Of a stretch of 64,000 bases of DNA, positions 8,386 to 16,844 are shown piece by piece; within the stretch, counting starts at the first letter, position 1; each line of letters begins with the position of its first letter. Position numbers and translations under genes: made by a program. This DNA comes from Martinezella tropici. GTDB taxonomy: Bacteria; Pseudomonadota; Alphaproteobacteria; Rhizobiales; Rhizobiaceae. The stretch is taken from the NCBI RefSeq assembly GCF_008370325.1, contig NZ_VNIP01000001.1, positions 372,001 through 436,000 on the forward strand, given 5' to 3'. The notes beneath the pieces were generated by a model that saw nothing but the letters and a program-made list of their open reading frames with translations, did no database searches and was not told the origin of the DNA.

Positions 8386-9690
8386 ATGATGCAGCACATG
8401 GCGGGTTCGCACCGATGGGAATGGGCGTTTTTCCGAACTGCCGCCATGGTTGTCACCTTGTCTCTGACCGCCTGCGGTCGCCCGATCGGCGTCATGCAGC
8501 CCGTTTCCGAAAACGTGCCGGGCACATCGAAGGTCGATCTTCTCGTTGCCACGACACGCCTGCCGGACCAGGATCCGGCAATTCTCTTCTCGGGCGAGCG
8601 CGGCCTGGGCCTGAAGGTGGATGCCGTCAGCGTCTCCATCCCGCCAGAGGCCAATCGCAAGGTCGGCCAGGTTCAGTGGCCGAGCCGCTTGCCCGGCAAC
8701 CCCTTGAAGAACTTCGTCACCCTTGGTGTCAAATCGCTGGCGACCGAAACGGATGGACGCGCCTGGCTGCATGCGGAACTGCCGAAGAACAAGCGGGTGC
8801 TGATCTTCGTGCATGGCTTCAACAACCGCTATGAGGATGCCGTTTATCGTTTCGCGCAGATCGTTCACGATTCCCATGCCGACGTCGCGCCGATCGTCTT
8901 CACCTGGCCGTCGCGCGCCAGCATCTTCGACTATGCCTACGACAAGGAAAGCACCAACTATTCCCGCGATTCGCTGGAGGAATTGCTGCGGCGTGTCGCG
9001 GCCGATCCCGCCGTCGGCGATATCACCGTCATGGCACATTCGATGGGAAGCTGGCTCGCGGTCGAATCCCTCCGGCAGATGGCGATCCGCAACGGCCGCG
9101 TCGCACCGAAGATCAAGAACGTCATCCTGGCCTCTCCCGATCTCGACGTCGATGTCTTCGGGAGGCAGTTCGCAGCACTTGGCAAGGACAAGCCGCATTT
9201 CACGCTATTCGTCTCGCGTGACGATCGCGCGCTCTCCCTCTCAAGACGCATTTCCGGCAACATAGATCGCCTCGGCCAGATCGATCCGGCGGCCGAACCC
9301 TATCGCAGCGAGCTGGAGAAGCAGGGCATCACCGTTCTCGATCTCACCAAGCTTAAGACCGGCGATGGCCTGAACCATGGTAAGTTCGCCGAAAGCCCTG
9401 AAGTGGTGAAGCTGATCGGAGCCCGGCTGATCGAGGGCCAGACGATCACCGATTCCGATGTGGGTATCGGCGACGCGGTCGGCGCCGTCGCCATGGGGGC
9501 CGCACAAACGGTGGGCAGTGTGGCGGGCGCGGCCGTCAGCGCCCCGATTGCCATCTTCGATCCGCGCACTCGTCGGAACTACGGCGAACAATGGCGCCGT
9601 GTCGGTGCTTCCGCCGGCAATACCGTCGGCTCGCTGGGCGACAGCGTCGAGGCGACCGGCAGCAATGTCGGGGAAGCATTGAAGCAATAG
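8386..9690 (+). CDS. Alpha/beta-hydrolase lipoprotein (DUF900-type esterase)
   Basis: A 434-residue envelope hydrolase. The N-terminus has a lipoprotein signal ending in the lipobox LTAC, so the protein is probably lipid-anchored. LIFVHGFNNRYEDAVYRFAQ carries the oxyanion-region HGF motif, and MAHSMGSW holds the nucleophile Ser (G/A-H-S-M-G). DGLNHGKF near residue 330 may supply the catalytic His. The family is DUF900, of esterase/lipase type. The C-terminal 90 residues are Gly/Ala/Val-rich with alternating small residues, resembling an amphipathic membrane-associated repeat. ATG 8386 is preceded by AAGGAAAGG; the open frame further upstream overlaps the small RNA and is not coding. Confidence 0.8.
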   Translation: MMQHMAGSHRWEWAFFRTAAMVVTLSLTACGRPIGVMQPVSENVPGTSKVDLLVATTRLPDQDPAILFSGERGLGLKVDAVSVSIPPEANRKVGQVQWPSRLPGNPLKNFVTLGVKSLATETDGRAWLHAELPKNKRVLIFVHGFNNRYEDAVYRFAQIVHDSHADVAPIVFTWPSRASIFDYAYDKESTNYSRDSLEELLRRVAADPAVGDITVMAHSMGSWLAVESLRQMAIRNGRVAPKIKNVILASPDLDVDVFGRQFAALGKDKPHFTLFVSRDDRALSLSRRISGNIDRLGQIDPAAEPYRSELEKQGITVLDLTKLKTGDGLNHGKFAESPEVVKLIGARLIEGQTITDSDVGIGDAVGAVAMGAAQTVGSVAGAAVSAPIAIFDPRTRRNYGEQWRRVGASAGNTVGSLGDSVEATGSNVGEALKQ

Positions 9691-9760
9691 TGCTATTATG
9701 ACTTGACCAGCTGCGGCGGCTTTCATCGCTGCTGCAAAACGCCATAGCCACGTTAATCGA

Positions 9761-9774
9761 TCTGATATATCAGA
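9761..9774. promoter_or_regulatory. Palindromic operator TCTGATATATCAGA
   Basis: A perfect 14-bp palindrome about 95 bp upstream of the proline-racemase-family gene. TGATATATCA is the kind of site bound by GntR/FCD regulators, which often control hydroxyproline and related catabolism. No GntR gene is present in the window, so the assignment is an inference. Confidence 0.5.
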
Positions 9775-9786
9775 AGGGCCTGCCGG

Positions 9787-9855
9787 TTGGATGGCGCCGG
9801 CTACATCACCGGCCAGAATATCCGCGTCGACGGCGGCATACCGCGACATGTCTGA
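9787..9855 (+). pseudogene. C-terminal remnant of a short-chain dehydrogenase gene
   Basis: The frame reads DGAGYITGQNIRVDGG and then IPRHV plus a stop codon at 9853. This is the characteristic C-terminal end of classical SDR enzymes (YxTGQ, VDGG). No SDR body precedes it: an in-frame stop occurs at 9763-9765. It is therefore a leftover of a deleted gene, just before the proline-racemase-family gene. Confidence 0.7.
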
Positions 9856-9869
9856 TTGGAGCCTATGAG

Positions 9870-10907
9870 ATGAGATGGAAGCGCACGATCCAGTTGCTGG
9901 ACGTTCATTGCGAAGGGGAAATCGGCAAGGTTGCCATCGGCGGCGTCCCGAAGATCCCGGGCAACAGCATTGCCGAGCAGCTGCATTGGCTGAATACTGA
10001 TCCGAAGGGCCAGGAGCTGCGCCGTTTCCTCGTGCTGGAGCCGCGCGGTGCGCCGATCGGCTCCGTCAACCTGCTGTTGCCGGCGAAGCACCCCGAGGCC
10101 GATGCCGGCTTCATCATTCTGCAGCCGGATCAGGCGCATGCAAGCTCGGGTTCGAATTCCATCTGCGTGACCACGGCCCTGCTCGAATCCGGCATCGTCG
10201 AGATGAAGGAGCCGGAGACGGTGGTAACGCTCGACACGGCGGCCGGCCTCGTCCGCGCCACGGCGACCTGCCGCGACGGACGCTGCGAGAAAGTGCGGCT
10301 GACCATGGTGCCGTCCTTCGTGCATGAGTTGGATGTCGAACTCGACACGCCGCAATGGGGCAGGATCAAGCTCGATCTCTGCTATGGCGGCATCTTCTAT
10401 GGGCTCGTCGATGTCGGCCAGATCGGTTTGAAGATCGAAAAGGCGAATGCGGCGGCCCTGGTTCAGGCCGGCATGATCATCAAGGAAGCGATCAATCGGG
10501 CGATGACCGTGGTCCATCCCGAAATTCCGGCGATCTCGGGCGTCGCCTATGTGATGTTCCGCGATGTCGATGCCGATGGCGCCATCCGCACCTGCACGAC
10601 CATGTGGCCCGGCCGCGCCGACCGCTCGCCCTGCGGTACCGGCAACTCCGCCAATCTGGCGACGTTGCATGCCCGCGGCAAGGCTAAGGTCGGCGATGTC
10701 TTCAAGTCCCGCTCGATCATCGGTTCGGAATTCGAAGTCGGTCTGCAGGCGGAGACCGAGGTTGCCGGCAAGGCGGCCATCATCCCGACGATCACTGGCC
10801 GCGGCTTCACCTTCGGCTTGAGCCAGGTGGCGCTCGATCCTTTCGACCCGATGGCGGAAGGCTTTGCCATGACGGATGTCTGGGGACCTTCGGCGGGGGA
10901 TATTTGA
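9870..10907 (+). CDS. Proline racemase-family enzyme (4-hydroxyproline epimerase or trans-3-hydroxyproline dehydratase), Ser/Cys type
   Basis: A 345-residue cytosolic enzyme of the PLP-independent proline racemase superfamily. The second catalytic cysteine is present in DRSPCGTGNS (Cys255). At the first catalytic position, where 4-hydroxyproline epimerases read MCGHN, this protein has SSGSN, so Ser93 replaces Cys and Ser95 replaces His. Thr at this position marks trans-3-hydroxy-L-proline dehydratases; Ser variants are a separate subgroup, so the reaction is uncertain. ATG 9870 is preceded by GGAG. A GntR-like palindrome and an SDR remnant lie just upstream. Confidence 0.8.
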   Translation: MRWKRTIQLLDVHCEGEIGKVAIGGVPKIPGNSIAEQLHWLNTDPKGQELRRFLVLEPRGAPIGSVNLLLPAKHPEADAGFIILQPDQAHASSGSNSICVTTALLESGIVEMKEPETVVTLDTAAGLVRATATCRDGRCEKVRLTMVPSFVHELDVELDTPQWGRIKLDLCYGGIFYGLVDVGQIGLKIEKANAAALVQAGMIIKEAINRAMTVVHPEIPAISGVAYVMFRDVDADGAIRTCTTMWPGRADRSPCGTGNSANLATLHARGKAKVGDVFKSRSIIGSEFEVGLQAETEVAGKAAIIPTITGRGFTFGLSQVALDPFDPMAEGFAMTDVWGPSAGDI

Positions 10908-10964
10908 GGGCGAGTGAAGGCTGGGCTGCTCTAGGTCGGGCAGAGAGTTAGCCCCTCACCCTAA

Positions 10965-11077
10965 CCCTCTCCCCGCATGCGGGGAGAGGGGACTACCTCT
11001 CAATCTCGTCTCAGCAATTTTCTGGAAAGAAGGCTGTAGGCGCCCCCATCCCCTTCGCCCCGCAAGCGGGGAGAAGG
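10965..11077. repeat. Pair of REP-like GC-rich palindromes
   Basis: CCCTCTCCCC, GCATGC, GGGGAGAGGG (10965-10990) and a second palindrome of type CCTTCgCCCCGC/GCGGGGaGAAGG (11052-11077) lie between convergent genes. This is the common extragenic palindrome type of Rhizobium chromosomes and may help terminate both transcripts. Confidence 0.7.
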
Positions 11078-11108
11078 TGGCCGACAGGCCGGATGAGGGG
11101 CGGGCCTG

Positions 11109-11543
11109 CTATTTTGCTGGATAAATCACACCCTTGCGCAGAATGATATTCCCATAGAGCCGCGGCTCGCTGGTCTGTATCAGCGCATGCGCCTGCCTGA
11201 CCCGCTCATAGAATTCCGCCGGCAACAGCGGCACGACCCGCATGTCGGGCACATGCCGGGCGCAGCACTCGATCATCTCCGCATGAACGGGGTCGATAGC
11301 ATCGCGATCCTGCTTGACGGTCGCCCGGAACATCGCCTGCGGCACGAAATCGTCGATCGGCAGTACGCTCAGCACGGCATCGAGCACGGGGATGACGCCG
11401 TGGCCGTCGAGACGGATCAGGCGGCGGCCGTGCTCGAGGCCCGGATAGTTGCCGTCGACAAGGGCGATTTCGTCGCCATGGCCCATGGCGCGCAGCGTCG
11501 CCAGTAGCTCCGGGCTCAATAGCGGGTCAATGCCCTTCAGCAT
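11109..11543 (-). CDS. RbsD/FucU-family sugar mutarotase
   Basis: A 144-residue protein of the RbsD/FucU fold, which interconverts alpha and beta anomers of sugars such as fucose or ribose. Diagnostic stretches are MGHGDEIALVDGNYP near the N-terminus and RLYGNIILRKGVI at the C-terminus. ATG 11543 is chosen because AAGGAG sits 7 nt before it; the earlier in-frame codon is TTG. It overlaps the end of the ROK regulator gene by 17 bp and is surely co-transcribed with it. With the fructose transporter on the other side of the regulator, it probably equilibrates imported sugars. Confidence 0.87.
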   Translation of the reverse strand: MLKGIDPLLSPELLATLRAMGHGDEIALVDGNYPGLEHGRRLIRLDGHGVIPVLDAVLSVLPIDDFVPQAMFRATVKQDRDAIDPVHAEMIECCARHVPDMRVVPLLPAEFYERVRQAHALIQTSEPRLYGNIILRKGVIYPAK

Positions 11544-12774
11544 GCTCAATCTCCTTGAAAAGAACGTTCTGGTCGATCAGGTAGCGCGCGAAGATCGGCA
11601 GGCTGGCGCCGCCGACGGCGCGTGCCTGCGGCCCGACGGCACCCTCGATGATCTCGGGCATGACGACCCCCTGAAGATCCAGCTCCGCCGCTGCCTTCAT
11701 GGTTGCGCGCACCACGCGTTCCCGCACCCAGGCGGGGAAGCCGCCATCGATGACGGCGGCGCTGAAATCAAGAACGGAGGCGGAGGCGACGATAGCCTGT
11801 GCCAATGCCTTGGCCGTATCCTGGATCCAGATCTCCAGCGGCTCGCCGAAATCGATCCAATTATCGGCCGAATACCAAAGAGGGCGTGGGTCGAAACCAT
11901 GATCCCGCAGAAGATTTTCGAGCACGAAGATCGAGGCGATCTCCAGAAGCTGGCGGTTCTCGCCGTTGCGGCCGCGCACGGGCAGGGGACCAAGTGCGCC
12001 GGCCGTTCCCGTTCGGCCAACGAAGACGGACGAATTCAAGACGATGCCGCCGCCAAGGAACGAGCCGATGAAGAAATAGACGAAATCCGGATAATGTGGC
12101 CCGACGCCGAAGACCAGCTCGGCACCGCAGGCGCTGGTGGCGTCGTTCTGCATGAAGACAGGGTAAGTCACGCGCGAGGCGATTTCGGCTCTTAGGTCGA
12201 AACCACGCCAGACATCCATCGCTCCCGGCGGCGCGCCCACCTGCTCGGCCCAGTTCCAGAGCTCGAACGGCGCGGCAACGCCCATTCCGGCGATCTTGCG
12301 GCGCTGCTCGTCGCTGAGGCGTCCCTCAAGTTCCTTGATGCCGGCCGCGACGAAGGCGATAATGTCCTGTGGCAGCGGGTAGGGATAGATCTGGTGGAGC
12401 TGCATCCTGATGCCGCCGACGAAATCCATCAGCACGAGGTCAGCGCTGCGCCGGCCGATCTTGACCCCGAAGGAGAGTACGGCGTCCGGATTGAGCCGCA
12501 TCGGAATGGATGGCTGGCCGACGCGCCCGCGTACCGGCGCATCGCGGGACAGCAGCCCGTCTTTTTCCAGTTCGCGCATGATGACGGACACGGTTTGCGC
12601 CGAAAGCCCGCTCCGCCGCGCGATATCGGCTTTCGAGAGCGCACCATGACGGCGCACGAGCGATAGCACAAGCCGTTCGTTATGGGCGCGCACGCCAACC
12701 TGGTTCGCACCCCCGGAGGGGTCGAGAATCGCCGGTATTGTGGGTGTGTCCTCCGGGCCGTGCACGAGAGACAT
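11527..12774 (-). CDS. frcR: ROK-family transcriptional regulator of the fructose transport locus
   Basis: A 415-residue repressor of the NagC/XylR (ROK) type. An N-terminal winged HTH (LSKADIARRSGLSAQTVSVI) occupies about residues 35-75 and is followed by the sugar-kinase-like ROK domain (FMQNDATSACGAE, then FFIGSFLGGGIVLN). The CXCGXXGC zinc motif of sugar-kinase ROK proteins is not apparent. It is transcribed away from frcB, matching the Sinorhizobium frcR-frcBCAK arrangement, so it likely represses the transporter until fructose-type sugars appear. ATG 12774 has AAGGAG upstream. Confidence 0.85.
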   Translation of the reverse strand: MSLVHGPEDTPTIPAILDPSGGANQVGVRAHNERLVLSLVRRHGALSKADIARRSGLSAQTVSVIMRELEKDGLLSRDAPVRGRVGQPSIPMRLNPDAVLSFGVKIGRRSADLVLMDFVGGIRMQLHQIYPYPLPQDIIAFVAAGIKELEGRLSDEQRRKIAGMGVAAPFELWNWAEQVGAPPGAMDVWRGFDLRAEIASRVTYPVFMQNDATSACGAELVFGVGPHYPDFVYFFIGSFLGGGIVLNSSVFVGRTGTAGALGPLPVRGRNGENRQLLEIASIFVLENLLRDHGFDPRPLWYSADNWIDFGEPLEIWIQDTAKALAQAIVASASVLDFSAAVIDGGFPAWVRERVVRATMKAAAELDLQGVVMPEIIEGAVGPQARAVGGASLPIFARYLIDQNVLFKEIEHAEGH

Positions 12775-12828
12775 GGGCCTGCTCCTTCCATCATGGCCAT
12801 GCCCTATTTTTTTCCAAAATGCCACATC

Positions 12829-12841
12829 GAATTAATAATTC
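12829..12841. promoter_or_regulatory. Candidate operator/promoter region of frcR-frcB
   Basis: GAATT-AAT-AATTC is an AT-rich inverted repeat in the 246-bp divergent gap. TTGACA at 12858-12863 is a possible -35 element for frcB. ROK regulators often bind AT-rich palindromes; this is a candidate only. Confidence 0.4.
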
Positions 12842-13020
12842 AATCCGATTTATTTATTGACAGCCGGAAATCTTTAAGCTCAGATATAGGCGTCGAGGAC
12901 GTGAAAATGACCTTGGAGGAGGTCCACCGGAAATAATCCGACAGGCATTTCGCGTCTCCACGCCGGGTTCCGGCCGGTCATCGCCGGAGGGTTCGGCTTT
13001 TCAAACATCGGGAGGATTGA

Positions 13021-14046
13021 ATGAAGAAATCCGTTATTTCCGCAGCAGTTGCTGCTCTGGCGATCGGCGTCGCATTTGCAGCGCCTGCCAAGGCCGCCGG
13101 CGTTTCCGCCTGCCTCATCACCAAGACCGATACCAATCCCTTCTTCGTCAAGATGAAGGAAGGCGCGACCGCCAAGGCCAAGGAACTCGGCGTGACGCTG
13201 AAGTCCTATGCCGGCAAGATCGACGGTGACAGCGAAAGCCAGGTCGCCGCCATCGAAAGCTGCATTGCCAGTGGCGCCAAGGGTATTCTGATCACCGCTT
13301 CCGACACGAAGGGTATCGTTTCCTCGGTCAAGAAGGCACGCGACGCCGGCCTGCTGGTCATTGCGCTCGATACGCCTCTGGAGCCGGCTGACGCTGCCGA
13401 CGCGACCTTCGCCACGGACAACCTTCTTGCCGGCAAGCTGATCGGCGAATGGGCCAACAAGACGCTGGGCGATAAGGCCAAGGATGCCAAGATAGGCTTC
13501 CTCGACCTGACGCCGTCGCAGCCTTCCGTCGACGTTCTGCGCGACCAGGGCTTCATGATCGGCTTCGGCATCGACCCGAAGGATCCGAACAAGATCGGCG
13601 ACGAAACCGATGCACGCATCGTTGGCCATGATGTCACCAACGGCAACGAGGAAGGTGGCCGCAAGGCCATGGAAAACCTCCTGCAGAAGGATTCCAGCAT
13701 CAACGTCATCCATACGATCAACGAACCGGCCGCTGTCGGCGCCTACCAGGCGCTCAAGGCCGTCGGCTTGGAAAAGCAGGTTCTGATCGTGTCCGTCGAC
13801 GGCGGTTGCCCGGGCGTCAAGTCCGTCAAGGAAGGCGTGATCGGCGCAACGTCACAGCAGTATCCTTTGATGATGGCTGCCCTCGGCGTCGAGGCGATCA
13901 AGAAGTTCGCCGATAGCGGCGAGAAGCCGAAGCCGACCGAAGGCAAGTCCTTCTTCGACACCGGCGTGTCGCTGGTGACGGACAAGCCGGTTTCCGGCTT
14001 GAAGTCGATCGACACCAAGGAAGGCACGGCAAAGTGCTGGGGCTAA
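13021..14046 (+). CDS. frcB: Fructose-type ABC transporter periplasmic binding protein
   Basis: A 341-residue periplasmic sugar-binding protein of the RbsB type. A cleaved signal peptide ([20 protein letters not shown] to the AKAA region) is followed by a two-lobe fold starting [17 protein letters not shown]. The lobe motif [17 protein letters not shown] is typical. It is the first gene of frcBCAK, preceded by GGAGG, and should be the most abundant product. In Sinorhizobium the orthologous system carries fructose, mannose and ribose. A 176-bp gap with a hairpin separates it from frcC. Confidence 0.92.
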   Translation: MKKSVISAAVAALAIGVAFAAPAKAAGVSACLITKTDTNPFFVKMKEGATAKAKELGVTLKSYAGKIDGDSESQVAAIESCIASGAKGILITASDTKGIVSSVKKARDAGLLVIALDTPLEPADAADATFATDNLLAGKLIGEWANKTLGDKAKDAKIGFLDLTPSQPSVDVLRDQGFMIGFGIDPKDPNKIGDETDARIVGHDVTNGNEEGGRKAMENLLQKDSSINVIHTINEPAAVGAYQALKAVGLEKQVLIVSVDGGCPGVKSVKEGVIGATSQQYPLMMAALGVEAIKKFADSGEKPKPTEGKSFFDTGVSLVTDKPVSGLKSIDTKEGTAKCWG

Positions 14047-14078
14047 GCCCCTTACGAAATGTGATATAATCCCTTCGG

Positions 14079-14109
14079 GAGCCGCGTCATGCGCCTGCTG
14101 GCGCGGCTC
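14079..14109 (+). terminator. Intercistronic hairpin after frcB
   Basis: GAGCCGCG (14079-14086) pairs with CGCGGCTC (14102-14109), followed by TTCTT. The position after the binding-protein gene fits a partial terminator or mRNA-stabilising hairpin that raises FrcB over the membrane components. Confidence 0.65.
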
Positions 14110-14222
14110 TTCTTATAAGGGAGCAGACAATCGCAACAGTCACGTCGGCCGGGGTTTATCTCCTCGGCTGGCCCCTAACAGCCGGCGGTTTCCGTGCATG
14201 AGCGCGGTGGCGGAGGAATAAT

Positions 14223-15287
14223 ATGTCCGGAGCACAGGAATTCGAACGTGTTCTCGACGGCAGCGACAAGAACGTCGCGTCGTTCGAGCAGCACGATGCC
14301 TCTTTTCTCAAGCGCGTGCAGCACTTTCTACATTCGACGCCGGCCGCCGTGCCGTTGATCGTATTGGTGATGGCGATCGTGATCTTCGGTATCGCGATCG
14401 GCGGGCGGTTCTTTTCCGCCTATACGCTGACGCTGATCCTGCAGCAGATCGCGATCGTCGGCATTCTCGGCGCTGCCCAGACGCTGGTCATCCTGACCGC
14501 CGGCATTGATCTGTCGATCGGCGTGATCATGGTCATTTCCTCCGTCGTCATGGGCAACGTCGCCGTCACTTACGGCCTGCCCGCGCCGGTCGCCATTATC
14601 GCTGGCATGACCGCGGGCGGCCTCTGTGGGTTGCTCAACGGCTTCCTCGTCGCCAACATGAAGCTGCCGCCGTTCATCGTGACGCTCGGCACCTGGAATA
14701 TCGTCATGGCGACGAATTTCATCTATTCCGCCAATGAAACTATCCGCGACACCGATGTCGATGAAAAGGCGCCGCTCCTGCATCTCTTCGCGATCAGCTT
14801 CCGGCTTGGCGGCGCGGTGCTGACCCTCGGCGTCATCGCCATGGTGCTGCTGGTGCTGGGCCTGTGGTATATTCTCAACCACACCGCCTGGGGCCGGCAT
14901 GTCTATGCTGTCGGTGACGATCCAGAAGCGGCGAAATTGTCGGGCATCCAGACCAAGAAGGTGCTGCTCGCCGTCTATGGCGTTTCGGGACTGATCGCGG
15001 CCTTTGCCGCCTGGGTTTCGATCGGCCGCAACGGCTCGGTCTCACCGTCTTCGGCCGTGACGGACTTCAATCTTCAGGCGATTACCGCGACGGTGATCGG
15101 CGGCATCTCGCTCTTCGGCGGCCGTGGCTCGATCCTCGGCACGCTCTTCGGCGCCATGATCGTCGGCGTCGTCTCCATGGGCCTCAATATGCTCGGAGCC
15201 GATCCGCAGTGGAAGGTCCTCCTGACCGGCGTGCTGATCATCGGCGCCGTCGCGATCGATCAATGGATCAGAAAGGTATCGGCATGA
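14223..15287 (+). CDS. frcC: Fructose-type ABC transporter permease
   Basis: A 354-residue RbsC-type integral membrane permease with about ten hydrophobic segments. Recognisable stretches are LVILTAGIDLSIGVIMVISS and YAVGDDPEAAKLSGI, and the C-terminal block GGISLFGGRGSILGTLFGA is the conserved loop of this family. It moves sugar delivered by FrcB using ATP hydrolysis by FrcA. Its stop codon overlaps the frcA start (ATGA), so the two are translationally coupled. Confidence 0.92.
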   Translation: MSGAQEFERVLDGSDKNVASFEQHDASFLKRVQHFLHSTPAAVPLIVLVMAIVIFGIAIGGRFFSAYTLTLILQQIAIVGILGAAQTLVILTAGIDLSIGVIMVISSVVMGNVAVTYGLPAPVAIIAGMTAGGLCGLLNGFLVANMKLPPFIVTLGTWNIVMATNFIYSANETIRDTDVDEKAPLLHLFAISFRLGGAVLTLGVIAMVLLVLGLWYILNHTAWGRHVYAVGDDPEAAKLSGIQTKKVLLAVYGVSGLIAAFAAWVSIGRNGSVSPSSAVTDFNLQAITATVIGGISLFGGRGSILGTLFGAMIVGVVSMGLNMLGADPQWKVLLTGVLIIGAVAIDQWIRKVSA

Positions 15288-16072
15288 CCACGACTGGCGA
15301 ACCCCTTCTCACCGCGCGTGGCCTCGTCAAGCGCTATGGGCGCGTGACCGCGCTCGACAACGCCGATTTCGATCTCTATCCCGGCGAAATCCTTGCTGTT
15401 ATCGGCGACAACGGCGCCGGAAAATCCTCGCTGATCAAGGCGATTTCCGGCGCGGTGACACCCGATGAAGGCGAGATCAAGCTGGAAGGCAAACCTGTTC
15501 ATTTCAGGTCGCCGATGGAAGCGCGCGAGGCTGGCATCGAAACGGTCTACCAGAACCTGGCGCTGTCGCCGGCGCTCTCGATCGCCGACAACATGTTCCT
15601 CGGTCGCGAGATCCGCAAGTCCGGCGTCCTCGGCTCCGTCTTCCGCATGCTCGACCGGCCGGCGATGGAAAAGCGCGCCCGCGATAAGCTCACCGAACTC
15701 GGCCTGATGACGATCCAGAATATCAACCAGGCGGTGGAAACGCTCTCCGGCGGCCAGCGCCAGGGTGTCGCCGTGGCGCGTGCCGCCGCCTTCGGTTCCA
15801 AGGTCGTCATCATGGACGAGCCGACGGCCGCACTCGGCGTCAAGGAAAGCCGCAAGGTTCTGGAACTCATCCTTGATGTGCGTGCGCGCGGCTTGCCGAT
15901 CGTTCTGATCTCGCACAATATGCCGCATGTCTTCGAGGTTGCGGACCGTATTCATATCCATCGTCTTGGACGACGGCTGACCGTCATCAATCCGAAGGAA
16001 TATACCATGTCCGACGCCGTTGCCTTCATGACCGGCGCCAAAGCGCCGCCGGTCGAGAATGTCGCTGCATGA
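15284..16072 (+). CDS. frcA: Fructose-type ABC transporter ATPase
   Basis: A 262-residue ATPase with one nucleotide-binding domain: Walker A GDNGAGKSS, signature LSGGQRQG and Walker B VIMDEPTAALG. Most RbsA-type sugar ATPases have two fused domains of about 500 residues, whereas this one has a single domain as in the Frc system. ATG 15284 overlaps the frcC stop codon, and its own stop overlaps the frcK start by 4 bp. Confidence 0.92.
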   Translation: MTTTGEPLLTARGLVKRYGRVTALDNADFDLYPGEILAVIGDNGAGKSSLIKAISGAVTPDEGEIKLEGKPVHFRSPMEAREAGIETVYQNLALSPALSIADNMFLGREIRKSGVLGSVFRMLDRPAMEKRARDKLTELGLMTIQNINQAVETLSGGQRQGVAVARAAAFGSKVVIMDEPTAALGVKESRKVLELILDVRARGLPIVLISHNMPHVFEVADRIHIHRLGRRLTVINPKEYTMSDAVAFMTGAKAPPVENVAA

Positions 16073-16701
16073 GCGTCTCTCTTGACGATGTTGCCGGCGA
16101 GATCATCGCACGCGCCGGCAACGCGAAACGCTTCCTGGTGGCGATCGCCGGCCCTCCCGGCGCCGGCAAGTCGACACTGGCGGACAATGTCGCCAAGGCC
16201 TTGGAGGCGAGGGGCGAAAGCGCCGAAGTCCTGCCGATGGACGGCTTCCACATGGACAATGCCGTCCTGATCGAGAAGGGACTTTTGAAGCGGAAGGGCG
16301 TGCCGGAAAGCTTTGACGTCCGCGCCTTTCTCGACATCGTCAAAGCCGTGCGCGCCGCCGACCAGGAGGTGCTGGTACCGGTCTTCGACCGCTCGCGCGA
16401 GCTTGCCATCGCCTCGGCCCGCATTGTCCCGGCCGATCACCGCTTCATCGTCGTCGAGGGAAACTACTTGCTGTTCAGCCAGGGCAAATGGGCGGAGCTG
16501 GAGGGCCTGTTCGACTATTCGATCATGCTTGCTCCACCCATGGAAGTGCTGGAAGAGCGGCTGTGGGCGCGCTGGAGAGGCTACGATCTCGACGAAGAGG
16601 CGGCCAGCGCCAAGGTTTACGGCAACGATCTCCCGAATGGCCGGCTGATTCTGGAAAACCGCCGCCGCGCAGACGTTACCATCGATATCGTGCAGGATTG
16701 A
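16069..16701 (+). CDS. frcK: P-loop kinase of the fructose locus
   Basis: A 210-residue kinase related to pantothenate kinase/phosphoribulokinase (YggC/FrcK type). Walker A is GPPGAGKSTLAD near residue 25, followed by LPMDGFHMDN, and VVEGNYLL follows near residue 125. The ATGA overlap with frcA shows tight coupling. The Sinorhizobium gene was named frcK as a possible kinase; the phosphorylated substrate is not known from sequence and may be an imported sugar. Confidence 0.88.
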   Translation: MSVSLDDVAGEIIARAGNAKRFLVAIAGPPGAGKSTLADNVAKALEARGESAEVLPMDGFHMDNAVLIEKGLLKRKGVPESFDVRAFLDIVKAVRAADQEVLVPVFDRSRELAIASARIVPADHRFIVVEGNYLLFSQGKWAELEGLFDYSIMLAPPMEVLEERLWARWRGYDLDEEAASAKVYGNDLPNGRLILENRRRADVTIDIVQD

Positions 16702-16775
16702 GCTTCTCTGTCATTTAACTGCGCTCGCGGATTGTTTTGCGATGGCGGTTGGTGCTATCGAAGCGCACTATCAAA

Positions 16776-16824
16776 GAGCACGATCCCGAAAAGGCCGAGG
16801 CAGCTTTCGGGCTAGATCGCGCTC
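16776..16824. repeat. Dispersed palindrome, GAGC...GCTC type
   Basis: GAGC-ACGATC...TTTCGG...GATCGC-GCTC forms an imperfect hairpin upstream of pyrC. It is of the same class as the element at 31828-31875 and is a typical Rhizobium intergenic palindrome. Confidence 0.6.
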
Positions 16825-16844
16825 ACATTCCAGAGGTCGCGCCC

